NCBI RefSeq assembly: GCF_023520895.1
Contig: NZ_CP026029.1
Span: 5,580,001 to 5,644,000, forward strand
DNA: 64,000 nucleotides
Direction: 5' to 3'
Source: Paenibacillus sp. PK3_47
Lineage (GTDB): Bacteria; Bacillota; Bacilli; Paenibacillales; Paenibacillaceae
Below the pieces are notes generated by a model. The model saw only the letters and a list, made by a program, of their open reading frames with translations. It did no database searches and was not told where the DNA came from. This document shows positions 33,885 to 41,326 of the stretch, piece after piece (the stretch's first letter is position 1; every line of letters begins with the position of its first letter). The position numbers were made by a program, and so were the translations under genes.

Positions 33885-35093
33885 TTACGGGCGCGCCAAG
33901 GTGGAACTGCTGTTGGCCAGCCGGCTGCGGCGCCGGTTGAACAGGATAACAATATAAATGACCAGCAATAGCGCTGGAGCCAGCGCCGAATAGCGGTACA
34001 TGACGGCGTAGGAGTTATACAGCGCCACCGAGCCGAGCAGCATGGTTCCGACGGCAACACCAAAATCCAGGGAGTTGAAGAACATGCCGTTGGCCGTTCC
34101 GCGCTGTCGGGCGTCCACAGACTGGATCATCCAGGTCTGCAGGGCCGGCTGCATCGACCCGAAGCCGATGCCGTAGCACAGTGCAGCAGGGAAGAGGGCG
34201 GCAGTGGATGAAGCAAAGGAGAGCAGCAGCAGACCGCCGATAATGAACAGGCTGCCTGGGATCAGCAGGGCTGCCGGGCCGAAACGGTCATAGATTTTAC
34301 CGGACAGGGGCCGGATAATTACGATTGCAACAGCATTAAACAAGAAAAAATAAGCGATATGATCCAGGTGAATCTCAGCGCCGTATAAAGCCAGGAAACC
34401 CAGCAGTCCGCCATAAGAGATGGACAGAAGCAGATTCAGGATACTGGGAATCAGCAGCTTGCGGAAAACGCCCCCTTTGGGACCGGTAACCGGTTCAGGA
34501 GCAGGTTCCTTATGATGCGCAGGCAGGCCTCTCGTTAAGCTGTAGCCGAGCGGGACAATCAGGGCAAGCGCCAGTCCTGTGCATAGGAGAAGCGATCCAA
34601 ACCCCGGCCCCTGCAGCAGGCTGAGCCCGATCAGCGGGCCGGCGGACATGGCCAGACTTGTGGACAATCCGAAGTAGCCCATACCCTCACCCATACGCCG
34701 GATAGGGATAACATCAGACGCCATTGTCGGAAAAGCTGTGCTGGCCATTCCGAAGCCGATGCCGAACAGCATACGCATCAGCAGCAGGATGACAATGGTT
34801 CCTGAAAAGTAATAGCCGATTACAGCAGCCAGGGAAATGGCAAGCCCCAGGAAAATCAGCAGATTGCGGCCGCCTTTTTCCATAGCCTTGCCGGCAAATA
34901 AACGTGAAGCAATTGCGCTGAGTGCGAACAGGCTGGTAACAAGACTCACCTGTACAGAAGAAGCATTCAGATTCCCCTCGGCATACACCGGCAGGGTGGA
35001 GAGCGTCATCTGCAGACCGATAAACAGCAGCAGATTACATACGGTAAGCATGATAAAAGATTTGGTCCATAAACGGTCAGATGTGTTAGTCAA
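33885..35093 (-). CDS. Major facilitator superfamily transporter
   Basis: A 402-residue, 12-helix drug-type MFS protein. The A-motif-like loop ASRLFAGKAMEKGGRNLL follows helix 2, and FGIGFGMASTAFPTMASDVIP fits helix 4. It is probably an efflux pump, given its MarR-family neighbour. The TTG start at 35093 follows AGGAGCAACAATAT. It starts 11 bases after the marR stop and is certainly the second gene of that operon. Confidence 0.87.
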   Translation of the reverse strand: MTNTSDRLWTKSFIMLTVCNLLLFIGLQMTLSTLPVYAEGNLNASSVQVSLVTSLFALSAIASRLFAGKAMEKGGRNLLIFLGLAISLAAVIGYYFSGTIVILLLMRMLFGIGFGMASTAFPTMASDVIPIRRMGEGMGYFGLSTSLAMSAGPLIGLSLLQGPGFGSLLLCTGLALALIVPLGYSLTRGLPAHHKEPAPEPVTGPKGGVFRKLLIPSILNLLLSISYGGLLGFLALYGAEIHLDHIAYFFLFNAVAIVIIRPLSGKIYDRFGPAALLIPGSLFIIGGLLLLSFASSTAALFPAALCYGIGFGSMQPALQTWMIQSVDARQRGTANGMFFNSLDFGVAVGTMLLGSVALYNSYAVMYRYSALAPALLLVIYIVILFNRRRSRLANSSSTLARP

Positions 35094-35104
35094 TATTGTT
35101 GCTC

Positions 35105-35551
35105 CTATTCTTGATGTGAATTTCCGGTGTTGTGATAGATCAGCTCCAGCATGCCCCGGAGCTCTTCCAGCTGCTGCGGTGTGAGGCCAGCAACTGCGGC
35201 ATTGATGTTCTGCTCTTCCAGCTGAAGTGTGCTTTCAATAAGCTCCTTGCCCTCCTCTGTGGCATACAGCAAAAAAGCCCGCCGGTCGCTGGGGCTCGTG
35301 GATTTCGTTATAAATCCCTTCTTTTGAAGCAGTTCAACAATCCGTGCGGTCGTAGGCTGGTCCTTGGCGGCAGCGGCGGCCACTTCTTTCTGGTTAATCC
35401 CGCCCCGGTCCGCAATCATCAGCAGCACCGACCATTGTTCAGGGGTAATATCATAGGGCTTCAAAGCCCGGGCAAAACCATTGGAAATCCGCCGGTGGGT
35501 GGAGCCGAGCAGAAACCCGAGGAATTGCTGCGGTGAGGATATGGGCATCAT
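35105..35551 (-). CDS. MarR family transcriptional regulator
   Basis: A 148-residue winged-helix repressor: GFARALKPYDITPEQWSVLL, then GINQKEVAAAAAKDQPTTARI (recognition helix region) and GFITKSTSPSDRRAFLLYAT (wing). The C-terminal helix completes the dimer interface. ATG 35551 is favoured because AAGGGACG lies upstream; the frame is open to 35584. First gene of an operon with the MFS transporter, which it probably represses together with itself until an inducer binds. Confidence 0.86.
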   Translation of the reverse strand: MMPISSPQQFLGFLLGSTHRRISNGFARALKPYDITPEQWSVLLMIADRGGINQKEVAAAAAKDQPTTARIVELLQKKGFITKSTSPSDRRAFLLYATEEGKELIESTLQLEEQNINAAVAGLTPQQLEELRGMLELIYHNTGNSHQE

Positions 35552-35570
35552 CCATCGTCCCTTCATAAAT

Positions 35571-35612
35571 ACTTGTTTTGACAATTATAAATATAACAAG
35601 TAAATTTGTCAA
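35571..35612 (-). promoter_or_regulatory. Consensus sigma-A promoter and candidate MarR operator
   Basis: On the minus strand TTGACA (35612-35607), a 17-base spacer and TATAAT (35589-35584) form a perfect consensus promoter. Inverted hexamers ACTTGT / ACAAGT lie in the spacer (35601-35596) and near the expected start of transcription (35576-35571), well placed for repression by the adjacent MarR protein. Confidence 0.75.
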
Positions 35613-35640
35613 TGCAGATTAAGGATCAGAGTGCAGCAAA

Positions 35641-35702
35641 AAGCACCTCCCGGAAAATGAACAAATCCGGCAGGATCCATTCATTTCTGAAGAGGTGCTT
35701 GT
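35641..35702 (-). terminator. Terminator of the fructose-6-phosphate aldolase gene
   Basis: The outer stem AAGCACCTC / GAGGTGCTT with an inner AAATGAA/TTCATTT pairing is followed on the minus strand by TTTTTG. Confidence 0.75.
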
Positions 35703-35719
35703 ATCAGCTAAATAACGGC

Positions 35720-36373
35720 TTATTTGGCTTCTTGCGGAACAGTTTCCCAGTCCTTCAGGAAGCGCTCAATGCCGTTGTCAGTCAGCGGGTGTTTCCACAG
35801 CGATGGAAGCAGGGAACCAGGGATCGTAGCGATGTGTGCACCGGCGATGGCCGCCTGCTCCACATGTGCGATGTTACGGATGCTGGCTGCGATAATTTCG
35901 GAAGTCAGGCCGTAGTTGGTAAGAATGGTCTTCAGGTCTTTGATCAGCTTCATGCCATCCACACCGATATCATCCAGGCGTCCGACGAACGGACTGATAT
36001 AAGTTGCGCCGGCTTTGGCAGCCATCAGGCCTTGAGCGGCGGAGAAAATGAGGGTAACGTTGGTCTTGATGCCTTTCTTGGTCAATTCATAGCAGGCAGC
36101 CAGTCCATCTTCCGTCATTGGCAGCTTGATTACGACATTCGGTGCCCATTCCGCAATTTCCAGCGCTTCCTTAAGCATTTCTTCTGTCGTAAGGCCAATA
36201 ACCTCGGCGCTTACCGGACCAGGAACAATCTCAACGATTTCTTTGATGACTTCTTTGAACAATCTGCCTTCTTTGGCAATCAGCGAAGGGTTGGTCGTAA
36301 CGCCATCCACCAAACCGAGGCGTGTAATACGTTTGATTTCTTCAATATTTCCGGTATCCAAGAAAAATTTCAT
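35720..36373 (-). CDS. fsa: Fructose-6-phosphate aldolase / small transaldolase
   Basis: A 217-residue TIM-barrel of the short transaldolase family (B. subtilis YwjH/Tal, E. coli FsaA). It transfers or cleaves dihydroxyacetone units in sugar-phosphate metabolism. MKFFLDTGNIEEI and GLVDGVTTNPSLIAKEG are N-terminal signatures, and the Schiff-base Lys is in VIKLPMTEDG. ATG 36373 follows GGGAGGAAACACTCACA; an in-frame ATG at 36412 lacks a site. Whether it is transaldolase or F6P aldolase cannot be settled from motifs alone. Confidence 0.88.
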   Translation of the reverse strand: MKFFLDTGNIEEIKRITRLGLVDGVTTNPSLIAKEGRLFKEVIKEIVEIVPGPVSAEVIGLTTEEMLKEALEIAEWAPNVVIKLPMTEDGLAACYELTKKGIKTNVTLIFSAAQGLMAAKAGATYISPFVGRLDDIGVDGMKLIKDLKTILTNYGLTSEIIAASIRNIAHVEQAAIAGAHIATIPGSLLPSLWKHPLTDNGIERFLKDWETVPQEAK

Positions 36374-36581
36374 TGTGAGTGTTTCCTCCCTTGATCTCTT
36401 ATGGATTGACAAACCGTAAGCACAACTTCATTATGAATCATGCCATCCAAAGTTTCAACTGTTAATATGAATATTTCAAATTAACTTTATAGATTGTGAT
36501 AGATTTTTCAGTTCTGCCTACCGGACCATTTCCCGCTGCCTGCACTCCGTGATAATATAGTAACGGTATTGCGTAACTCGT

Positions 36582-37073
36582 ATGGAATGGCAGGTGGCAG
36601 GAATGATTACTGTAGTTGCGGGAGCAGCTGTATTTTTGCTGTTGGCCGCCGGACTTCTCGCTTATCAGAACAGCAGGCTGATTGCCGAACGGGAAGCTGC
36701 GGAATCTGCGGTCCCGACCGGTCTGCTAATGTACTCTATATATTATGAGGACTTTGCACACCAGGAGGAGAGGCCGGAAGCTGTACCTTTATTTCAGTTT
36801 ACTGTGCTTTCGGCGCCGGACGAACAGTTCGCCAGCGGGGAGCGGGGCACGACAATGGCACTGTGCCGGGTTCCTGCCGGAACAGGCGAAATGACGCTGA
36901 CGGATGCGGAGAGCTGGATGACAGGGAATATCCGCAAAGCTTCAGTTCAAGGCACACTGTACAATTACACTTCGTATACAGACAATGCTATGCGCAGAGG
37001 TGAAAAAGAGCTGGTCAAGAGTTTGCAGACTGCGCTTAAGGAGGAAACAGGCTATGCAAATCATTATAAATAA
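36582..37073 (+). CDS. Single-pass membrane protein of unknown function
   Basis: 163 residues with one N-terminal transmembrane helix (about 8-28, ITVVAGAAVFLLLAAGLLAY) and a soluble domain with no recognisable family. It could start at ATG 36582 or at ATG 36603 (GGCAGGA upstream). Its 3' end overlaps the start of the macro-domain gene by 20 bases, so the two are translationally coupled. No functional inference is safe beyond this pairing. Confidence 0.6.
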   Translation: MEWQVAGMITVVAGAAVFLLLAAGLLAYQNSRLIAEREAAESAVPTGLLMYSIYYEDFAHQEERPEAVPLFQFTVLSAPDEQFASGERGTTMALCRVPAGTGEMTLTDAESWMTGNIRKASVQGTLYNYTSYTDNAMRRGEKELVKSLQTALKEETGYANHYK

Positions 37074-37608
37074 TGTCGCTGTCTCCGTCCGTCAAGGTGA
37101 TATTACACACTTTGAAGGCGATATGATTGTAAATGCCTCGAACTCGGGACTCTACGGAGGCGGCGGAGTGGACGGTGCGATTCACCGGGCCGGCGGACCG
37201 CGGATTGCGGAAGAATGTGCCGAAATCCGCCGGACCCAAGGGGGCTGTCTGCCTGGGGAAGCTGCTGTTACAAGTGCCGGCAGGCTGCCGTTTAAGGGAA
37301 TTATACATACGGTCGGACCGATCTGGAAAGGCGGGAACGCCGGCGAAGCGGCTACACTGGCTAACTGCTATATCAGCAGCCTTGATCTGGCAGGTGCCAG
37401 GGGAGTGCGCAGTATTGCTTTTCCTAACATCAGCACCGGGGTCTATAACTTTCCCAAAGACTTGGCCTGCCGGACAGCGCTCCGGACGGTTACTGAATAT
37501 GTCAATGCACAGGACCCTCTTGTTTTTCCGCTGAAAATGATTTCGTTTGTATGCTTCGAGCATGAGAATGCCGAGTTATATAAGGAAACGCTGAAAAGTT
37601 ATACTTAA
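37054..37608 (+). CDS. Macro-domain protein (O-acetyl-ADP-ribose deacetylase type)
   Basis: A 184-residue macro domain that binds ADP-ribose and may hydrolyse O-acetyl-ADP-ribose or mono-ADP-ribosyl-protein bonds. The N-terminal strand VSVRQGDITHFEGDMIVNAS is followed by NSGLYGGGGVDGAIHRAGG (residues about 30-48), with the catalytic-type Asn and Asp, and by NISTGVYNFP, the phosphate loop. AAGGAGGAAACAGGCT before ATG 37054 sets the start inside the previous gene. Confidence 0.87.
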   Translation: MQIIINNVAVSVRQGDITHFEGDMIVNASNSGLYGGGGVDGAIHRAGGPRIAEECAEIRRTQGGCLPGEAAVTSAGRLPFKGIIHTVGPIWKGGNAGEAATLANCYISSLDLAGARGVRSIAFPNISTGVYNFPKDLACRTALRTVTEYVNAQDPLVFPLKMISFVCFEHENAELYKETLKSYT

Positions 37609-37659
37609 CCATCATCAAATTGAGACAAAGAGAATTTGGACAATAGCGGAGGGAAACGG

Positions 37660-38136
37660 ATGGCACCAATAACTGAAGTGAGTTTTACAGAAGTCGGTCC
37701 GGAGAACAGGGATTTGCGGGCGTTAATTGAAGATCTGGACGAGGATTTGAAGGCGCGTTATCCGCATGAGACCATCTATGTCGTCGATTTTTCCGATCCT
37801 AAAGTAAAGGAAATGACGTTCGTAGTGGCTTATCAGGGGGGAAGGCCTGTCGGCTGCGGAGGGCTCCGGCCGCTTGATCCGCAGAGCTCGGTGATGGAGC
37901 TGAAGCGTTTTTATGTGGATCCGGGCTGCCGCAAGCAGGGGATTGCGAACAGGATGCTGCTGGATCTGGAAGCAAGGGCACAGGCGGCAGGCTGCCGTGA
38001 AATCAGGCTGGAGACCGGTATCAAGCAGCCGGAAGCGATAGCACTTTATGTGAAGCACGGGTACCGGCCGATTGATTTGTTCGGACCTTATATTGGGGAT
38101 CCGGACAGCCTGTGTTACGGGAAAGTTTTATCCTGA
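37660..38136 (+). CDS. GNAT family N-acetyltransferase
   Basis: A 158-residue GCN5-related acetyltransferase. Motif A is ELKRFYVDPGCRKQGIANRML (acetyl-CoA pyrophosphate loop; read as RKQGIANRML), followed by IRLETGIKQPEAIALYVKHGY in motif B. The substrate is unknown. ATG 37660 follows AGCGGAGGGAAACGG; an upstream in-frame TTG at 37636 has no site. It may belong to the macro-domain operon (52-base gap). Confidence 0.85.
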   Translation: MAPITEVSFTEVGPENRDLRALIEDLDEDLKARYPHETIYVVDFSDPKVKEMTFVVAYQGGRPVGCGGLRPLDPQSSVMELKRFYVDPGCRKQGIANRMLLDLEARAQAAGCREIRLETGIKQPEAIALYVKHGYRPIDLFGPYIGDPDSLCYGKVLS

Positions 38137-38146
38137 CTGGGGCCAC

Positions 38147-38344
38147 TCAGGCATGATATTTGCCGGTAGGCTCATTAAGCACCCATTCCAGCATGATAAT
38201 CATATCCTCAAGCCGGGAGATTTGGGCGCTTAAGGTTACATTCTGCGGATCATCTGCGGCGAGCGGGGCCTGGCGTGACTCCAAAGCTCTGCGCTGCACC
38301 GTTAATTCGTTAATTTTGGACTGGATTTGATTTTGGGTTCTCAT
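38147..38344 (-). CDS. Small coiled-coil protein of unknown function
   Basis: A 65-residue, mostly helical protein with heptad-like leucines (NQIQSKINELTVQRRALESR, then AQISRLEDMIIMLEWVL). No family recognised. The gene is supported by CAGGAGGATCCCGG directly before the ATG. It converges on the acetyltransferase gene and diverges from rpiA. Confidence 0.65.
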   Translation of the reverse strand: MRTQNQIQSKINELTVQRRALESRQAPLAADDPQNVTLSAQISRLEDMIIMLEWVLNEPTGKYHA

Positions 38345-38412
38345 CCGGGATCCTCCTGGTGATTATAGATTTAAGTTTAATATATTATAACGGATAACAT
38401 GGGGGTAATGAA

Positions 38413-39099
38413 ATGAGTGTCAATGTAAAGCAGCTGGCTGCTGAAAAAGCGGTTGAGTATGTTGAGGACGGAATGAAGGTAGGGCTGGGTACGGGATCTA
38501 CTGCGTACTGGGCAATCCGCAAGCTGGGAGAACGGGTTCAGCAGGGATTGAAGATTACGGCAGTAGCCACCTCCCGCGCTTCTGAGGAGCAGGCCCGTGA
38601 ACTCGGTATTCCTCTCGTTGCTTTTGGCGATATTGACAGTCTTGATCTGACGATTGACGGTGCAGATGAGCTGGACAGCAGGCTGCAGCTGATCAAAGGC
38701 GGCGGCGGAGCGCTGCTGCGCGAAAAAATTGTCGCGGTGAACAGTACACGCATGATCGTGGTAGCCGATGAGAGCAAGGCTGTAGAAACGCTGGGCAAAT
38801 TCCCGCTGCCGGTTGAGATTATCCCTTTTGCCTGGGAATGGACGCTCGCGCAGCTGAATAAGCTGGGCTGCAGTGCGGCGCTGCGGCGCAGCGGGGATGA
38901 CCTTTATAAGACAGATAACGGGAACTACATCGCTGATTGCCGCTTTGACACCATTACTTCAGCACCCGAGCTGGCGTTATCCCTGCAGAGTATTCCAGGT
39001 GTTGTGGAACACGGGCTGTTCATCGGAATTGCCGATATGGCCATCATCGGGAAAAACGACGGCAGCATTGAAATTGTTGAGGGTGAGAATCATCTCTAA
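38413..39099 (+). CDS. rpiA: Ribose-5-phosphate isomerase A
   Basis: A 228-residue enzyme interconverting ribose 5-phosphate and ribulose 5-phosphate. Family signatures: VGLGTGSTAYWAI (phosphate loop), ATSRASEEQARELGIPL, DLTIDGADELD with catalytic Asp, and IKGGGGALLREKIVA with catalytic Lys/Glu. Full length. Together with fsa, the lactonase and the rpe fragment it supplies pentose phosphate functions, though the genes are scattered. The 3' end overlaps the vanZ-like gene. Confidence 0.94.
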   Translation: MSVNVKQLAAEKAVEYVEDGMKVGLGTGSTAYWAIRKLGERVQQGLKITAVATSRASEEQARELGIPLVAFGDIDSLDLTIDGADELDSRLQLIKGGGGALLREKIVAVNSTRMIVVADESKAVETLGKFPLPVEIIPFAWEWTLAQLNKLGCSAALRRSGDDLYKTDNGNYIADCRFDTITSAPELALSLQSIPGVVEHGLFIGIADMAIIGKNDGSIEIVEGENHL

Positions 39100-39556
39100 A
39101 TCTCCGCATAAACGGGTGATAAGGAAACGTGGACAACCGCGCCGGATTTGGGCGTGGTTGCTGCTGTTTTTATACACAGGTGCTGTTGTCTACTGGATGT
39201 TTATCGGATTTGGACGCACCATTCATACAGACGGAGGGCTGCAGTACAATCTTGAACCTCTCCGTACAGTAAAACTCTATTTCGATCTGGATAACGGGGT
39301 GCCGTTCACAGGCAGGCTGGTGAATCTGCTCGGGAATGTGGCTGTATTTGTTCCGTTTGGCATTCTGCTGCCGCTGGTAAATGCAAGGCTGAACTCCATA
39401 ATCCTGTTGACCGGATATACAGTTCTTTACATTCTGATTCTGGAGACCATGCAAATGCTCCTTCGGGTAGGCAGCTTTGATATTGATGATCTCCTGCTTA
39501 ACATGCTCGGGGTCTGGACAGGGTATGTGCTGCTGCGATTGAAGAAGAGACGGTAA
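39083..39556 (+). CDS. VanZ family membrane protein
   Basis: About 157 residues with four helices and the VanZ signatures NLLGNVAVFVPFGILLPL and FDIDDLLLNMLGVWTGYVLL. VanZ-type proteins have been tied to glycopeptide (teicoplanin) tolerance and membrane homeostasis; the activity is unknown. The start is uncertain: GTG 39083 or TTG 39077, both inside the last codons of rpiA, imply translational coupling. No better start lies downstream. Confidence 0.78.
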   Translation: MRIISKSPHKRVIRKRGQPRRIWAWLLLFLYTGAVVYWMFIGFGRTIHTDGGLQYNLEPLRTVKLYFDLDNGVPFTGRLVNLLGNVAVFVPFGILLPLVNARLNSIILLTGYTVLYILILETMQMLLRVGSFDIDDLLLNMLGVWTGYVLLRLKKRR

Positions 39557-39589
39557 ACAAGAGAAAAAATCTTAAAGGAGACTTTTATT

Positions 39590-40030
39590 ATGCTGATTGA
39601 TTTGAAGCAGCGTGTTAACTCGCCGGAAGTGGCTGAACTGCTGGCGTATGCTGTAATTGATGACCCGGAGGCGCTTCGCCGCACCTCTGCCGAATATAGT
39701 GAACAGGCTGCGCTGCAGCTCTGCGGCTGGGAAGAAGAGGAGGTGCTGGTCGGCCTGCTCGGCTTTGAGGAAACCGAGGACGGGTCTCTGGAAATCCGTC
39801 ACATTGCCGTGCTTCCGGAGAACAGGGGGAAGGGATATGCCCGCGGGATGCTCCTTGAGCTTTTGACCGCCCGGGAACCGCGTTACCTTCTGGCAGAAAC
39901 GGAGGATGAAATCGCAGCTGACTTTTACCGCAGCCTGGGGTTCATGGTATACAGCCTGGGCGAGAATGCAGCCGGGATCGAAATGTTCCGCTGTGTCTAT
40001 GAGGTCGAGGAGCAGGAAGACGAGGATTAA
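39590..40030 (+). CDS. GNAT family N-acetyltransferase
   Basis: A 146-residue acetyltransferase: SLEIRHIAVLPENRGKGYAR is motif A with the acetyl-CoA loop, followed by AADFYRSLGFMVYSLGE as motif B. The C terminus is strongly acidic (EVEEQEDED). Substrate unknown. AAAGGAGACTTTTATT precedes the ATG. It lies 33 bases after the vanZ-like gene, so the three genes may share a transcript. Confidence 0.82.
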   Translation: MLIDLKQRVNSPEVAELLAYAVIDDPEALRRTSAEYSEQAALQLCGWEEEEVLVGLLGFEETEDGSLEIRHIAVLPENRGKGYARGMLLELLTAREPRYLLAETEDEIAADFYRSLGFMVYSLGENAAGIEMFRCVYEVEEQEDED

Positions 40031-40159
40031 GCCCTAGATGACCGGTTAATGCAGCTCTGTTTGCCAAATTTGGCAGGTGAATTGTCCTCCTGGGATGCGT
40101 GCAGCTTAAGCGAAATGGAATGAACTTGAATTAACCTAATGGAATCTATATAAATGGAA

Positions 40160-40328
40160 TTTCTCCACCTAATTCTTCGGCAAATACCGGAATTCCAATA
40201 CTAGCGGGAAAAACTCCGCTTCAATGAACTGGCTTAGTCTCCGGAGGCATTTTTTCGCTGAAATAACTGGAGAATTTCCAACTAAAGATCTTTAATTGTG
40301 AAAAATGACCAAATTAGGTGGAGGAAAC
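40160..40328. repeat. Intergenic element with 12-bp inverted ends
   Basis: CTCCACCTAATT (40163-40174) and AATTAGGTGGAG (40312-40323) are exact inverted copies about 137 bases apart, and TTTCTCC / GGAGGAAA continue them imperfectly. Between them is non-coding DNA with short motifs that recur in both directions (GGAATTCC, ACTCCG/CCGGAGG, GGAATTT/GAATTTCC). The 426-base gap 40031-40456 has no gene; this element and a terminator fill most of it. It could be a MITE-like or other dispersed repeat. Confidence 0.5.
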
Positions 40329-40364
40329 CAACTACATTTGAATTACTCCATGAATTATAAAAAG

Positions 40365-40411
40365 AACCTCTGCAAGTTCCCGGATTGAACGGTAGACAGC
40401 AGAGGTTTTTG
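40365..40411. terminator. Terminator between the acetyltransferase and TPR genes
   Basis: The stem AACCTCTGC / GCAGAGGTT is followed by TTT on the plus strand and by TTTTAT-like sequence on the minus strand. Confidence 0.7.
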
Positions 40412-40456
40412 GTGTGCATCAGCATAAAATTACCGGGTATTGCTTATGTACAGGTT

Positions 40457-41128
40457 CTAACGCAGCTTGGCAAAATAACTGCGCAGCGCCCAGCCGCGCT
40501 CCTGCCGTTTCTTATACTTGGGCAGTGAACGGTAAATGGCAATCGACTCGGCAAACGCCTGCTTCGCATCTGCATCCCGGCCCAGTATCTTGTACATGGA
40601 GCCTGCCAGATAATAAGCTTCGCTGGAGGAGGACTGGATCTCCTGGAACTGGCCGACATAATACAGCGCCTTGTCCTGGTCAATGCCGCGGAATGTTTCA
40701 GCCAGGCGGAGATAAGGCTGGCCGTATTGTGCCCGGCGGTTAATCTCCAGACCCTGCAGCATTTGCGCTTCCCCCTCGGGAAGGAGTCCAAGCTTCAGAT
40801 TGACAAACCCGAGCTCCACCCAATACTCAGCGGACTGTTCATAGCGGTCGGCGATCCCGGTCAGCAGCTCCTTGGCTTCACTATAACGTTTGCGCTCGGA
40901 CAGCAGACGGGCCAGTTCAAACTTGGAGGAGACGTCGTTGGGGTTCAGCGATATTGTGGTCCGCAATCTGGAAATCTGCCGGCTTCTGCGGAATGGCTTG
41001 GAGATGCTGGGGAAGAGGCCGACATAGCGGCGGTCCAGAAAATACAGGATAACCAGCAGGATGATTAAGGCGATGAACGGGTTGCCGAACAGTTGGAAAA
41101 GCAGAAAAAAGCCGAATATTTTGATCAT
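40457..41128 (-). CDS. Membrane-anchored tetratricopeptide-repeat protein
   Basis: 223 residues. One or two N-terminal hydrophobic stretches (about 4-30) are followed by a basic juxtamembrane region and four or five TPR-like helix pairs (NPNDVSSKFELARLLSERKR, AEYWVELGFVNLKLGLLPEG, ARQ-type repeats to residue about 205). TPR proteins mediate protein contacts; the partner is unknown. CGGAGGGAATTC precedes the ATG. Confidence 0.8.
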   Translation of the reverse strand: MIKIFGFFLLFQLFGNPFIALIILLVILYFLDRRYVGLFPSISKPFRRSRQISRLRTTISLNPNDVSSKFELARLLSERKRYSEAKELLTGIADRYEQSAEYWVELGFVNLKLGLLPEGEAQMLQGLEINRRAQYGQPYLRLAETFRGIDQDKALYYVGQFQEIQSSSSEAYYLAGSMYKILGRDADAKQAFAESIAIYRSLPKYKKRQERGWALRSYFAKLR

Positions 41129-41326
41129 GAATTCCCTCCGTTATAATGGTGTTACCAAAACTTTTAATGACAGCTAAGCTGCAAGGCAGGATAATTATAC
41201 CATGTCTTTACAGCGATAACATATACGGAGAATAAGCTGAAGTGGCATACCCTATGCCGCAGAGTGTCCATAGTAAGAGCATGGGGAAAAAGGGTGAAAT
41301 CCGTAAATTTGACCTGCTGATCCCGG

